Part shown: positions 8,688 to 17,448 of the stretch, piece after piece
Numbering within the stretch: the stretch's first letter is position 1
Layout: every line of letters starts with the position of its first letter
NCBI GenBank assembly: GCA_963834945.1
Contig: CAWIDT010000005.1
Location: forward strand, 310,001-374,000
Length of the DNA stretch: 64,000 bases
Direction of reading: 5' to 3'
Source: R-RK-3 sp963834945
GTDB lineage: Bacteria; Pseudomonadota; Alphaproteobacteria; Rhizobiales; Rhodomicrobiaceae
Notes under the pieces: model-generated
What the model saw: only the letters and a program-made list of their open reading frames with translations
Told to the model about the DNA's origin: nothing
Database searches by the model: none
Translations under genes and position numbers: made by a program

Positions 8688-10403
8688 ATGACCCCAACTC
8701 CGCTGCTCGACATCCGCGATCTCACCGTCGAATTCGCCACACGGCGCGGCACCGTGCGCGCAGTACGCCAGATCGACATTGCGGTGGCCAAGGGCGAGAC
8801 GGTCGGCATTGTCGGCGAGTCCGGCTCGGGCAAGTCCGTCACCTCCTATGCGGTGATGCGGATTCTGGACCGGGCGGGACGGATCGCCGAGGGCTCCATC
8901 CGCTTCAGCGGCGTCGATATCGGCGCCGCGAGCGAGAAGGCGATGCGGGAGCTGCGCGGCCGCGAAATCTCGATGGTCTTCCAGAACCCGCGCGCCGCCC
9001 TCAATCCCATCCGCAAGGTCGGGCATCAGATCGAGGACGTGCTGCGCGAGCACGCGCTGGCCGGCGCCAACAATGCGCGCGAGATGGCGATCTCGATCCT
9101 GGAGAAGGTGCGGATCGCGAATCCGGCGGAGCGCTATCACGCTTATCCGTTCGAGATGTCCGGCGGTATGTGCCAGCGCGTCGTCATCGCCATCGCGCTC
9201 GCCTGCCGGCCGCAATTGCTGATTGCCGACGAGCCGACCACCGGGCTTGACGTGACGACGCAGAAAACCGTCATGGACCTCGTCACCGAGCTGACGCGCG
9301 AGCGCGGAATGTCCACCATACTCATCACGCATGACCTCGGCCTCGCCGCCGCCTATTGCGACCGCGTCATCGTCATGGAAAAGGGGCAGGTCGTCGAAAC
9401 CGCCAGTGCGAAGACCATCTTCACGGCGCCTGCCCACCCCTACACGCGTAAGCTGATGCGGGCGACGCCCAGGATTGGCTCAAAGCTCGCCGATCTGCTG
9501 CCGGAGGCGAGCGGCATACCGGCGCCGGGCCGAACCAACGGGCCGGCCGGTCAGGGCGCGGGCAAGAACGAGCCGCTGCTGCTGGTCGAGAACCTCGTCA
9601 AATCCTATGCCCGCCAGGACGAGCGCGGCGTGTTCGCCAAGCTTTTCAACCGCAAAAGCGGCATTGAGACGGCGCCGCCGCCCTTCCGCGCCGTGGACGG
9701 CATCAGCTTTTCCATCGCGCGGGGCGAGAGCGTCGGCCTCGTCGGGGAGTCTGGCTGCGGCAAGTCCACCACCTCGACCATGCTGATGCGTCTCATCGAT
9801 GCCAGCGGCGGACGCATCCTGTTCGACGGCGAGGATATCGGCGCTATCCCGGCGCGCAGCTTTGCCCGGCTGCCGCAGCGCCGCCGCATCCAGATGGTGT
9901 TCCAGGACGCCACCGACAGCCTCAATCCGCGTTTCACCGCCGCCCGCGCCATCGCCGACCCCATCCTGCAGCTCAGCGCCGAGCGCGGCTCGAAGGCCGT
10001 GCGCGCCCGCTGCGAGGAACTGGCTGCTCAGGTGGGGCTGCCGCTGGAGTTGCTCGACCGCTTCCCGCATCAGCTCTCCGGCGGACAGAAGGCGCGTGTC
10101 GGCATTGCGCGGGCCATCGCGTCGCGGCCCGACCTCGTCATTCTCGACGAGCCGACGGCGGCGCTGGATGTTTCGGTGCAGGCTGTCGTGCTCAACCTGT
10201 TGCAGCAATTGAAGGAGACGCTCGGGATGAGCTATCTTTTCGTCTCGCACGACCTGAATGTGGTGCGGCTGCTGTGCGACCGTGTCATCGTGATGCAGGC
10301 CGGGCGGATCATCGAGGAAGGGCCGTGCGAGCAAGTGCTGTCGGCGCCGCGCGAGGATTATACGCGGCAGTTGCTGGCCGCAATTCCGCATCCGCCGATG
10401 TGA
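8688..10403 (+). CDS. Fused double ABC ATPase, DppDF/GsiA type
   Basis: One 571-residue polypeptide with two nucleotide-binding domains, replacing separate DppD and DppF subunits. Domain 1 (about 1-265) has Walker A GESGSGKS, a signature SGGMCQRV and Walker B LLIADEPT. Domain 2 (about 300-571) has Walker A GESGCGKS, signature LSGGQKARVGIARA and Walker B LVILDEPT. Each domain ends with the oligopeptide-type extension (HPYTRKLM and REDYTRQLL). A strong Shine-Dalgarno (GAGGAGG) lies just before the ATG at 8688. It energises the DppB/DppC-like permeases upstream. Confidence 0.93.
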   Translation: MTPTPLLDIRDLTVEFATRRGTVRAVRQIDIAVAKGETVGIVGESGSGKSVTSYAVMRILDRAGRIAEGSIRFSGVDIGAASEKAMRELRGREISMVFQNPRAALNPIRKVGHQIEDVLREHALAGANNAREMAISILEKVRIANPAERYHAYPFEMSGGMCQRVVIAIALACRPQLLIADEPTTGLDVTTQKTVMDLVTELTRERGMSTILITHDLGLAAAYCDRVIVMEKGQVVETASAKTIFTAPAHPYTRKLMRATPRIGSKLADLLPEASGIPAPGRTNGPAGQGAGKNEPLLLVENLVKSYARQDERGVFAKLFNRKSGIETAPPPFRAVDGISFSIARGESVGLVGESGCGKSTTSTMLMRLIDASGGRILFDGEDIGAIPARSFARLPQRRRIQMVFQDATDSLNPRFTAARAIADPILQLSAERGSKAVRARCEELAAQVGLPLELLDRFPHQLSGGQKARVGIARAIASRPDLVILDEPTAALDVSVQAVVLNLLQQLKETLGMSYLFVSHDLNVVRLLCDRVIVMQAGRIIEEGPCEQVLSAPREDYTRQLLAAIPHPPM

Positions 10404-10422
10404 CGGAACGTAGAGGTAAACC

Positions 10423-10614
10423 ATGGGCGAGCCGGACGACGCTTCGTTGACTAGTTTCATGCGCGCAGGTGCCACGCTGCTCGCCCTGCCGCTGGATGCG
10501 GCGTGGGAGGACTCGATCCGCGGCCACCTGCGGGTGACGTTGCGGCATGCGGCGCTGGTGGACGCGTTCGAGCTGCCCGACGATGCCGAACCCGCTCCGG
10601 TTTTTAGGGCATAG
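10423..10614 (+). CDS. AtzG-like small amidase subunit (DUF4089)
   Basis: A 63-residue helical protein matching the DUF4089/AtzG plan: short N-terminus, LALPLDAAWEDSIRGHL helix, then RHAALVDAFELPDDAEPAPVF ending in the short C-terminal strand. AtzG of the cyanuric acid pathway binds and stabilises the amidase AtzE, in a way likened to GatC. The stop lies four bases before the amidase start at 10619, so coupling is likely. It begins 19 bases after the ATPase gene, joining importer and enzyme in one operon. Confidence 0.8.
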   Translation: MGEPDDASLTSFMRAGATLLALPLDAAWEDSIRGHLRVTLRHAALVDAFELPDDAEPAPVFRA

Positions 10615-10618
10615 ACCG

Positions 10619-12004
10619 ATGGATGAATGGGCAACAGCCGCCGATATCGCCAGCGGCGTGCGCGACGGTGACATAACCGCCGCCGCCGCCGTCGAAGCCG
10701 CTCTGGCGCGCATCGAAACCCGCGACGGGCGTTACAATTCCTTCACCGCGATCACGGCCGAGCGTGCGATCGCGAAAGCGCGCAAGCTCGATGCCGCACG
10801 CGCGGCCGGCGAGGCGGTCCCGCCGCTCGCCGGCGTGCCCTTCGCGGTCAAGAACCTGTTCGACATCGAGGGCTTGCCGACGCCTGCCGGGTCCAAGATC
10901 AACCGCGACCGCTTGCCTGCCGCCGCCGACAGCCCGCTCATTCAACGCCTCGAAGCCGCCGGCGCGGTGCTGGTCGGCGCGCTGAACATGGGCGAATACG
11001 CCTATGATTTCACCGGCGAGAACATCCATGACGGCCCTTCGCGCAATCCGCATGACACCTCGCGCATGACGGGCGGGTCGTCCGGTGGTTCGGGGGCGGC
11101 GGTCGCGGGCGGGCTGGTGCCGCTATCGCTGGGCTCGGACACCAACGGATCGATCCGCGTGCCGGCATCGTTCTGCGGCCTCTTCGGGCTGAAGCCGACC
11201 TATGGACGCCTCTCCCGCGCCGGCAGCTTCCCGTTCGTCGGCAGCCTGGATCACCTCGGACCGCTGGCGCGGAGCGCCGCCGATCTCGCCCTCGCCTATG
11301 ATGCGATGCAGGGATACGATCCTGCCGACCCGGTTTGCGTCGACCGCCCTGCCGAGCCAACTGCGGCGGCCCTCAGTCAGGGCGCATCCGGTCTGCGCAT
11401 CGCCGTCGCCGGAGGCTATTTCAAGCGCGGCGCCTTTCCAGAGGCGATCGAGGCGCTGCAACGGGTCGCAGATGCGCTCGGGGCAAGCGATGAAATCGAC
11501 ATTCCGGAAGCCGAGCGCGCACGCTCGGCGGCCTATGTCATCACCACCAGCGAGGGAGCGAGCCTGCATCTGGATCGGCTGCGCCGCCGGCCCGAGGATT
11601 TCGATCCCGCTGTCCGCGACCGGCTGATTGCAGGAGCGCTGGTTCCCGGCGCCCTGATCGCCAAGGCGCAGAAATTCCGCCGCTGGTATCGCAGCGAGAT
11701 CATGAAGCTGTTCGACAGCGTCGATGCGATCCTGGCCCCCGCAACGCCCTGCACCGCACCCGCCATTGGCCAGCTGACATTCGTCATCGACGGTGTGGAG
11801 ATGCCGGTGCGTCCCAATATCGGCCTCTACACACAGCCGATCTCCTTCATCGGCCTGCCGGTGGTCGCGGTGCCGGTGCCGCTTCAGCCGATGCCGATCG
11901 GCGTGCAGATCATCGCCGCGCCCTGGCGCGAGGATATCGCCCTGCGGATCGCGCACGCGCTGGAGCGCGACGGCATTGCACTCGCGCCCCGACCGCCGCA
12001 ATAG
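10619..12004 (+). CDS. Amidase-signature hydrolase, AtzE family
   Basis: Cytoplasmic amidase-signature enzyme of 461 residues. The start at 10619 is favoured because it follows the AtzG-like stop and begins the conserved helix. The Ser-cisSer-Lys triad is visible as Lys78 (PFAVKNLFD), Ser154 in TGGSSGGSG and Ser178 in DTNGSIRVP. The family includes AtzE (1-carboxybiuret hydrolase), and paired AtzG/AtzE-like proteins occur widely outside triazine degraders. The true substrate is therefore unknown: a ureide, oxalurate-like compound or other small amide. A dedicated importer upstream and an AtzH/HpxZ-like protein downstream support a catabolic module for an imported nitrogen compound. Confidence 0.85.
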   Translation: MDEWATAADIASGVRDGDITAAAAVEAALARIETRDGRYNSFTAITAERAIAKARKLDAARAAGEAVPPLAGVPFAVKNLFDIEGLPTPAGSKINRDRLPAAADSPLIQRLEAAGAVLVGALNMGEYAYDFTGENIHDGPSRNPHDTSRMTGGSSGGSGAAVAGGLVPLSLGSDTNGSIRVPASFCGLFGLKPTYGRLSRAGSFPFVGSLDHLGPLARSAADLALAYDAMQGYDPADPVCVDRPAEPTAAALSQGASGLRIAVAGGYFKRGAFPEAIEALQRVADALGASDEIDIPEAERARSAAYVITTSEGASLHLDRLRRRPEDFDPAVRDRLIAGALVPGALIAKAQKFRRWYRSEIMKLFDSVDAILAPATPCTAPAIGQLTFVIDGVEMPVRPNIGLYTQPISFIGLPVVAVPVPLQPMPIGVQIIAAPWREDIALRIAHALERDGIALAPRPPQ

Positions 12005-12015
12005 GAGCGCCCGCA

Positions 12016-12411
12016 ATGGATATCGATCTGCCCGAAGCGCTCATGGAATTGCGGGCCGCGTTCGAACGCTACGAGCAGGCGCTCGTCGCCAACGAAGTGA
12101 CGGCGCTGGACACGCTGTTCCTGCACGATGCGCGCACCATCCGCTATGGCGGAGGCGAAAACCTTTATGGTTTCGACCAGATCGCCGCATTCCGCGCTGC
12201 CCGCTCGCCCCAGGGCCTCGCCCGCGAGCTGACGCACACCGTGATCACCACCTATGGCCGCGATTTCGGCGTCGCCTCGACGCTGTTTCGCCGCGCCGCC
12301 CATCCCGGCAAGGTCGGACGCCAGATGCAGACATGGGTGCGGCTCGGCGGGTCGTGGCGGATCGTCGCCGCCCATGTCAGCGTCATCGACGACCCCGAGG
12401 CGCGGCCATGA
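12016..12411 (+). CDS. AtzH/HpxZ-like NTF2-fold protein (DUF3225)
   Basis: A 131-residue single-domain protein with the SnoaL/NTF2-like pattern: LRAAFERYEQALVANEVTALDTLF helix, RYGGGENLYG strand, then a QTWVRLGGSWRIVAAHVS C-terminal sheet. DUF3225 proteins include HpxZ of oxalurate catabolism and AtzH, which acts beside AtzE/AtzG in the cyanuric acid pathway. It starts 11 bases after the amidase and its stop overlaps the GntR start (ATGA), so it is the fourth part of the same module. The exact reaction here is not known. Confidence 0.8.
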   Translation: MDIDLPEALMELRAAFERYEQALVANEVTALDTLFLHDARTIRYGGGENLYGFDQIAAFRAARSPQGLARELTHTVITTYGRDFGVASTLFRRAAHPGKVGRQMQTWVRLGGSWRIVAAHVSVIDDPEARP

Positions 12412-13088
12412 GCGCTCTGCCGGGCGATACCGTGCCGCCGCGCGCTCCGCCGAAAACGCTTGCCGAGCGGCTGCGCATGCAGCTCTCCGATGATATTGTG
12501 CGCGGTGATCTGGCCCCTGGCATCGCGTTGGACGAAGCCGAGCTGGCCGAGCGCTTCCACGTCTCGCGCACGCCGGTTCGCGAGGCCATCCGCCAGCTTG
12601 CCGCCAGCGGCCTGGTCGACACCCGGCCGCATCGCAGCGCCATCGTGGCGCGGCCGGACAAGGGGCAGCTCATCGGCATGTTCGAGACGCTGTGCGAGTT
12701 GGAAGCGCTTTGCGCAGGTTTTGCGGCGGAGCGCATGACTCCGGCCGAGCAGGCGGCGTTCGGGGCCATCCACGCCTCACTGGCCCCGATCGTGCGCGAG
12801 GGCGAACCGCTGCGCTATTATGAGATCAACGATGAATTCCACTCCGCCATCTACGCCGCTGCGCATAACGCCCATCTGGAACGACTGACCACCGAAACGC
12901 GGGCGCGGATCGCACCGTTCAGCCGCGCGCAATTCCGCACGCTCGGGCGGCTGGAGAAATCCTATCACGAGCATGACGACATCGTTCGCGCGATCCTGCG
13001 CGGCGCGCGCAAGGACGCGGCGGACGCCATGCGGTCTCACATCGAGACCGTCTACAACGCATATGAGATTTACGCGCGCGGTCTCTGA
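12408..13088 (+). CDS. GntR-family regulator, FadR/FCD subfamily
   Basis: A 226-residue DNA-binding regulator. The N-terminal winged helix (about 15-75) contains ELAERFHVSRTPVREAIRQL and a TRPHRSAIV wing. The C-terminal all-helical FCD domain carries the metal/ligand-site residues in EINDEFH and in the later HDDIVRAI and MRSHIETV helices. Translation is coupled to the AtzH-like gene. It probably senses the amide or a breakdown product and controls the importer/amidase operon through the inverted repeat at 4714; it could also influence the TRAP operon that follows. Regulation is inferred. Confidence 0.88.
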   Translation: MSALPGDTVPPRAPPKTLAERLRMQLSDDIVRGDLAPGIALDEAELAERFHVSRTPVREAIRQLAASGLVDTRPHRSAIVARPDKGQLIGMFETLCELEALCAGFAAERMTPAEQAAFGAIHASLAPIVREGEPLRYYEINDEFHSAIYAAAHNAHLERLTTETRARIAPFSRAQFRTLGRLEKSYHEHDDIVRAILRGARKDAADAMRSHIETVYNAYEIYARGL

Positions 13089-13239
13089 AAAATGAGCAAA
13101 CGCCAAATTCGCAGGCAGTACGGGGGTCGAACTATCTCGGACACAGGCCAACACGCCTGAAAAATAGCCGCCAATGACCGAAGTGGCACGTCTCTTGCTG
13201 CTCCTGGTGCACACCATACCAGAACAACAGGAGCGCTGC

Positions 13240-14325
13240 ATGCGACGTCGCGATTTCACCAAACTGGCTTTGGCGGGCGCCGCCGCCACCGTAGCCGCCC
13301 CTGCCATCGTCAAGGCCGAGACCACCTTCAACTGGAAGATGACCAGCTTCTATGGGCCCAATGCCTATTTCTATTCGACCGGCCCCGGCAGCGCCAAAGA
13401 CCTGATCAAGCGCATCGAGGACATGTCGGCGGGACGCATCAAGATCCAGTTCTACGGCGCCGGGGAACTGATCCCCGCCAACGCCGGATTCGACGCGGTC
13501 TCCGCCGGCACTGTGGAGATGAACTACGCCAACTCCTATTTCTGGACCGGCAAAACCTTCGCCGGGCAATATTTCTGCGCCGTGCCGTTCGGCATGAATT
13601 TCGTCGGCCTGAATGGATGGATGTACGACGGCGGCGGTTTGGAGCTGTGGCACGAGGTCTATGACAAGTTCAATCTGGTGCCCTTCCTCGCCGGTAATAC
13701 GGGCGTGCAGATGACCGGCTGGTTCCGCAAGCCTATCGAGAAGGTGGAAGACCTCAAGGGTCTCAAAATGCGCATTCCGGGCCTGGCGGGGCGCGTCTAT
13801 CGCGAGCTTGGCGTTGATGCCATGCTGCTGGCGCCGGGTGACATCTTCCCCTCGCTGGAACGCGGCGTCATCGATGCGGCGGAATTCGTCGGCCCGTATC
13901 TGGACCGCCAGCTCGGCCTGCAAAAGGTCGCCAAATATTACTACACGACCGGCTGGCACGAGACCGCCACCGCCAGCGAACTCACCATCAACAAGGCCGC
14001 CTGGGCCTCGCTGCCGCCGGATCTGCAAGCCATCGTCGAGAATGCCTGCATGGCCTGCAACGCGCGCGGCGAGGCCTGGTGCCAGAAGGTCAACGCAGAA
14101 GCAATGGACGATCTGATCAAGAATCAGGGCGTGATCGCGCAGCCCCTGCCCGATCCCGTCGTCGAAGCGCTGCGCGAGGCCAATGCGCGGATTTTGGCGG
14201 AAGCGGTCGAAAAAGACCCCGTTACCAAGAAGGTGCACGAGTCCTACATGGGCTACATGGCGACCTACCGGCAGTGGGCCAAATATAGCGAAGCCCCCTA
14301 TTACGCCAAAATTCTCGGCGTCTGA
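13240..14325 (+). CDS. TRAP transporter substrate-binding protein, DctP/TakP-like
   Basis: Periplasmic receptor of 361 residues. The start at 13240 gives a Tat-type leader (MRRRDFTKLALAGAAA, cleavage after VKAE). TakP-like features are the AEFVGPYLDRQLGL segment after a LERGVIDA helix and a KYYYTTGWHE motif; TakP-group proteins bind 2-oxo acids or lactate with a cation. The conserved KMRIPGLAG segment carries the carboxylate-binding Arg of the DctP fold. The next two genes are the small and large permeases, so the transporter is complete. It may carry a keto acid; the ligand is not proved. Confidence 0.88.
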   Translation: MRRRDFTKLALAGAAATVAAPAIVKAETTFNWKMTSFYGPNAYFYSTGPGSAKDLIKRIEDMSAGRIKIQFYGAGELIPANAGFDAVSAGTVEMNYANSYFWTGKTFAGQYFCAVPFGMNFVGLNGWMYDGGGLELWHEVYDKFNLVPFLAGNTGVQMTGWFRKPIEKVEDLKGLKMRIPGLAGRVYRELGVDAMLLAPGDIFPSLERGVIDAAEFVGPYLDRQLGLQKVAKYYYTTGWHETATASELTINKAAWASLPPDLQAIVENACMACNARGEAWCQKVNAEAMDDLIKNQGVIAQPLPDPVVEALREANARILAEAVEKDPVTKKVHESYMGYMATYRQWAKYSEAPYYAKILGV

Positions 14326-14835
14326 GTGAGCGCCGAGAAGCTCGCCGCCGCGATCGACGCTTTCATCGATCTCGTCGGCCGTACCATCTCATGGCTGGCG
14401 CTGGCGGTCGCGCTGGTGATGGGCGCCAATGTCTTTGCCCGCTACGGCTTTTCCATCGGCTTTATCTGGGCGCAGGAGCTGGAATGGCATCTGCTGGTGC
14501 CGCTGACCCTGGTCGGCATGTCCTATGCGCTTCGGCACGGGGAGCACGTCCGCGTCGACGTGCTCTATGCGTCCTTCAGCGATCGCACCAAACACGCGAT
14601 CAATGCGCTGTCGGCCGCGCTCGCGATGATCTTCTCGGCGCTCGTCATCTGGCTGTCGATGGCCTTTGTCTGGCAATCCTGGGCGATGGGCGAAGGGTCG
14701 CCCAACCCCGGCGGCATCGGCGCGCTCTATCTGATGAAGGCGATGATTCCGATTGGCTTTGCGCTCCTGTTCCTGCAATCGCTTGCGCAGGCGATCCAGT
14801 CGGCTATCGCGTTCCGGAGCGTCCATGAGCTTTGA
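14326..14835 (+). CDS. TRAP transporter small permease, DctQ type
   Basis: A 169-residue membrane protein with four hydrophobic helices and the DctQ hallmark WAQELEWHLLVPLTLVGM, followed by RHGEHVRVDVLY. It starts with GTG directly after the receptor stop. It overlaps the large permease by about 11 bases, which is common for TRAP small/large subunit pairs. It forms the membrane complex with the next gene. Confidence 0.9.
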   Translation: MSAEKLAAAIDAFIDLVGRTISWLALAVALVMGANVFARYGFSIGFIWAQELEWHLLVPLTLVGMSYALRHGEHVRVDVLYASFSDRTKHAINALSAALAMIFSALVIWLSMAFVWQSWAMGEGSPNPGGIGALYLMKAMIPIGFALLFLQSLAQAIQSAIAFRSVHEL

Positions 14836-16147
14836 GGTCCTCGCCACCCTGATGCTGGTGGCGTTTTTCGTGCTGCTGCTGGCCGGTATTCCGGTTGGCC
14901 TCACATTGGCGACCACCGGATTCGTCTTCGGCTATCTCGGCTTCGGCATCTCGCTGTTCAACCTCCTGCCGGCGCGCATCTTCGGGGTAGTGACGAATTA
15001 CACGCTGCTCGCCATTCCGCTGTTCGTCTTTATGGGGGTGATGCTGGAGAAATCCAGACTCGCCGAGGAATTGATGGACGTCATTGGCCTCGCGGCGGGC
15101 CGGCTGCGCGGCGGGCTTGGCGTCGGCATCATCCTGGTCGGCGTCTTGATGGGGGCGACCACCGGCATCGTCGGCGCAACCGTGGTGACGCTGGGCCTGC
15201 TGACTCTGCCGGGAATGCTGCGGCGCGGCTATGACAGGGGCCTCGCCTGCGGCGTTATCTGCGCCTCCGGCACGCTGGGGCAGATCATTCCACCGAGCCT
15301 GATCCTCATTCTGCTCGCCGACATCACCAACCAGTCGGTCGGCACGCTGTTCGCGGCGGCGATGATGCCAGGATTGCTGCTCTCGGCGATCTATGTGGTC
15401 TACGTGCTGGGGCTCGGCATATTCCGGCCGGACATGGTGCCGGCGGTGCCGGAAGCGGAGCGGGCGGCTATCTCGGGCGCGCAGCTCGCCGGCAAGCTGG
15501 TGCGCGTCGTCGCGCCGCCGATAGGACTGGTCATCGCGGTGCTGGGGTCGATCATTGCCGGCATCGCGGCACCATCCGAGGCCGCCGCCATGGGCGCGCT
15601 CGGCTCAATCCTGGTCGCCGCGATCGGCCGGCGGCTGTCACGGCAGGTGATGCGCGAAACGGTCCAGGCGACCACGCGCATCTCCGCCATGGTGCTGTTC
15701 ATCCTGATCTGCGCGCAGGTCTTCTCGCTCGCCTTTCGCGGGCTGCACGGCGAGAGGCTGGTCCAGGACGCCTTCACGCTGATCCCTGGCGGCATCAATG
15801 CCAGCATCTGGTTCCTGATGCTGCTGATCTTCGTGCTCGGCTTCTTCATCGAATGGATCGAGATTTCCTATATCGCGGTGCCGCTGTTCCTGCCGATCTT
15901 CATCGATGCGAACGTCAATCAGGTTTGGCTGGCGACGCTGATCTGCGTCAATTTGCAGACCTCTTTCCTGACGCCGCCATTCGGCTGGTCGCTGTTCTTC
16001 CTGCGCGGCGTGGCGCCGCCGGAGGTGACGACCGGCGATATTTATCGCGGCATCATCCCGTTCGTCGGCATGCAGGTGATCGCGCTGCTGGCGGTGTTCT
16101 TCTTCCCGGCGCTCGCAACATGGCTCCCCAAGGCCATCGGCTGGTGA
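14825..16147 (+). CDS. TRAP transporter large permease, DctM type
   Basis: A 440-residue permease with about 12 helices. The start at 14825 matches the family N-terminus and overlaps the small permease. DctM signatures include PLFVFMGVMLEKS, the MGATTGIVGATVVTLGLLTLP helical hairpin region and GTLGQIIPPSLILIL. The C-terminus has QTSFLTPPFGWSLFFLRG. Its last 100 bases lie opposite the readthrough tail of the convergent iron-sulfur gene. Confidence 0.93.
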   Translation: MSFEVLATLMLVAFFVLLLAGIPVGLTLATTGFVFGYLGFGISLFNLLPARIFGVVTNYTLLAIPLFVFMGVMLEKSRLAEELMDVIGLAAGRLRGGLGVGIILVGVLMGATTGIVGATVVTLGLLTLPGMLRRGYDRGLACGVICASGTLGQIIPPSLILILLADITNQSVGTLFAAAMMPGLLLSAIYVVYVLGLGIFRPDMVPAVPEAERAAISGAQLAGKLVRVVAPPIGLVIAVLGSIIAGIAAPSEAAAMGALGSILVAAIGRRLSRQVMRETVQATTRISAMVLFILICAQVFSLAFRGLHGERLVQDAFTLIPGGINASIWFLMLLIFVLGFFIEWIEISYIAVPLFLPIFIDANVNQVWLATLICVNLQTSFLTPPFGWSLFFLRGVAPPEVTTGDIYRGIIPFVGMQVIALLAVFFFPALATWLPKAIGW

Positions 16148-17448
16148 GTGCCGCCGCTTTGATCGACAGGCTTGGCGATCGAACGGATTAGATGGAGGCA
16201 GCCGGGCCGGGCCGATCTCGGCCCGAAATCCCCGTGAAAACGGGGATCCAGTAAGCTATTGAACCACCGGTTAATATTGGATCCCCGCCTGCGCGGGGAT
16301 TTCGAGTTTTGGCCGAGGAGCAGGCCGAACAACAGGCTTATCGCGTTCAATTCGCCCGCCCCTGCGGGTGCTTGCCCGGTGAGCCGCGATGCGAGGTTGC
16401 GGGCGAAGTCGGCGGCGAGGCGGTTCGCGACGTCGCGCACCAGCCCGGGTCGGCTGAATTGTCCCAATAGACCGGTCAGCGTGTAACCCACATCCAGATC
16501 GACGACGCTCGCGCCCGCTTCGCCGGGTGAAACCCGATAGGTGATTTCACCCCTCGCAGTGGAGCGGCCGCGAGCGTCGACGCCGCCGCCGAGAATGCGC
16601 CCCGAAAGGCTGGCGGCATCGCGTTCGATCCGCGCAGTGCCGCGAAACGCCGCTGAAATCGGGCCGATGCGCACCCGCATTTCGCCCTCGACGCGGTCGG
16701 GGCGCGCAGGCCCCGTCAGCGATGCGCCAGGCAGGCACGACGCGACCAGCTCCATGTCGCCGAGCAGGGCGAACAGCTTTTCCGGCGGGTAGGCGAGTGT
16801 AAAGCGCTGGTGGAGGCGCGCAGACGGGATGAACGCTTCGGCTTCGGGCACCCGCGCGTCCGCCTGCGGCGGCGCGGCTGCGCGCTGATCGGCCGCGCGT
16901 CGAGCGGCCACCGTTTCGCCTGCATGCGCGCCGGCCGGGCCGAGATATTTGCGCCCGCCATCCGGCTCGGCTTCTAAACCGCGCTCGCGCCGCGCCTCGA
17001 TCACGCTTCGCACCGCGCGCACGATGCCGACATAGCCGGTGCAGCGGCAGACATTGCCGCTCAGCCCGAGGCGTATCTGCTTCTCACAGGAGTGTTCCAG
17101 ACGCAGCACGAGATCGCGCGCGGAGATCAGCATGCCCGGCGTGCAATAGCCGCATTGCAAGGCGTGTTCGCGGACGAAGGCGGCGCGCAGCTCCGCCGTG
17201 ACCTCGTCAGCGTCCAGGCCCTCGATGGTGGTGACGGCGGCGTCGCCGCAGGCCAGCGCAAGGGTGATGCAGGAGCGCACCGGCACGCCGTCGAGCAGCA
17301 GCGTGCATGCGCCGCAGACGCCGTGTTCGCAGCCTAGATGCGTGCCGGTCAGATCGAGCCCGTCGCGAAGGAAATCGGCCAGCGATGTGCGAGGCTCCAC
17401 CGCCGCGTCGACACCCCGCCCATTGACGGTGAGGGACAGCCGCATCAT
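16042..17448 (-). CDS. Fused 2Fe-2S (CoxS-type) and SRPBCC (CoxG-type) protein with readthrough tail
   Basis: The N-terminal 150 residues are a complete CoxS/XdhC-type electron-transfer subunit. Cys40, 45, 48 and 60 form the plant-type cluster and Cys99, 102, 134 and 136 the second cluster (QCGYCTPGM, GNVCRCTGYV). Residues about 205-345 are a CoxG-like SRPBCC domain (FTLAYPPEKLFALLGDM, ASCLPGA, ADFARNLASRL). In CO-dehydrogenase-type enzymes the small subunit passes electrons from the Mo site to FAD, and CoxG is an accessory protein. The native end should be near LNAISLLFGLLLGQ. The frame instead continues about 90 codons through a palindromic repeat and antisense into the DctM gene. It overlaps the FAD subunit at its start. 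Confidence 0.8.
   Translation of the reverse strand: MMRLSLTVNGRGVDAAVEPRTSLADFLRDGLDLTGTHLGCEHGVCGACTLLLDGVPVRSCITLALACGDAAVTTIEGLDADEVTAELRAAFVREHALQCGYCTPGMLISARDLVLRLEHSCEKQIRLGLSGNVCRCTGYVGIVRAVRSVIEARRERGLEAEPDGGRKYLGPAGAHAGETVAARRAADQRAAAPPQADARVPEAEAFIPSARLHQRFTLAYPPEKLFALLGDMELVASCLPGASLTGPARPDRVEGEMRVRIGPISAAFRGTARIERDAASLSGRILGGGVDARGRSTARGEITYRVSPGEAGASVVDLDVGYTLTGLLGQFSRPGLVRDVANRLAADFARNLASRLTGQAPAGAGELNAISLLFGLLLGQNSKSPRRRGSNINRWFNSLLDPRFHGDFGPRSARPGCLHLIRSIAKPVDQSGGTHQPMALGSHVASAGKKNTASSAITCMPTNGMMPR
16222..16304. repeat. Paired palindromic repeat between convergent genes
   Basis: Two hairpins in mirrored order: CGAAATCCCCG/CGGGGATCCA, then TGGATCCCCG/CGCGGGGATTTCG, with about 28 bases between them. 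The whole element is itself palindromic. It sits at the 3' ends of the TRAP operon and the fused CoxS/CoxG gene and could act as a bidirectional terminator. The ATCCCCG...CGGGGAT core is typical of Hyphomicrobiales REP-like elements. Confidence 0.65.
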
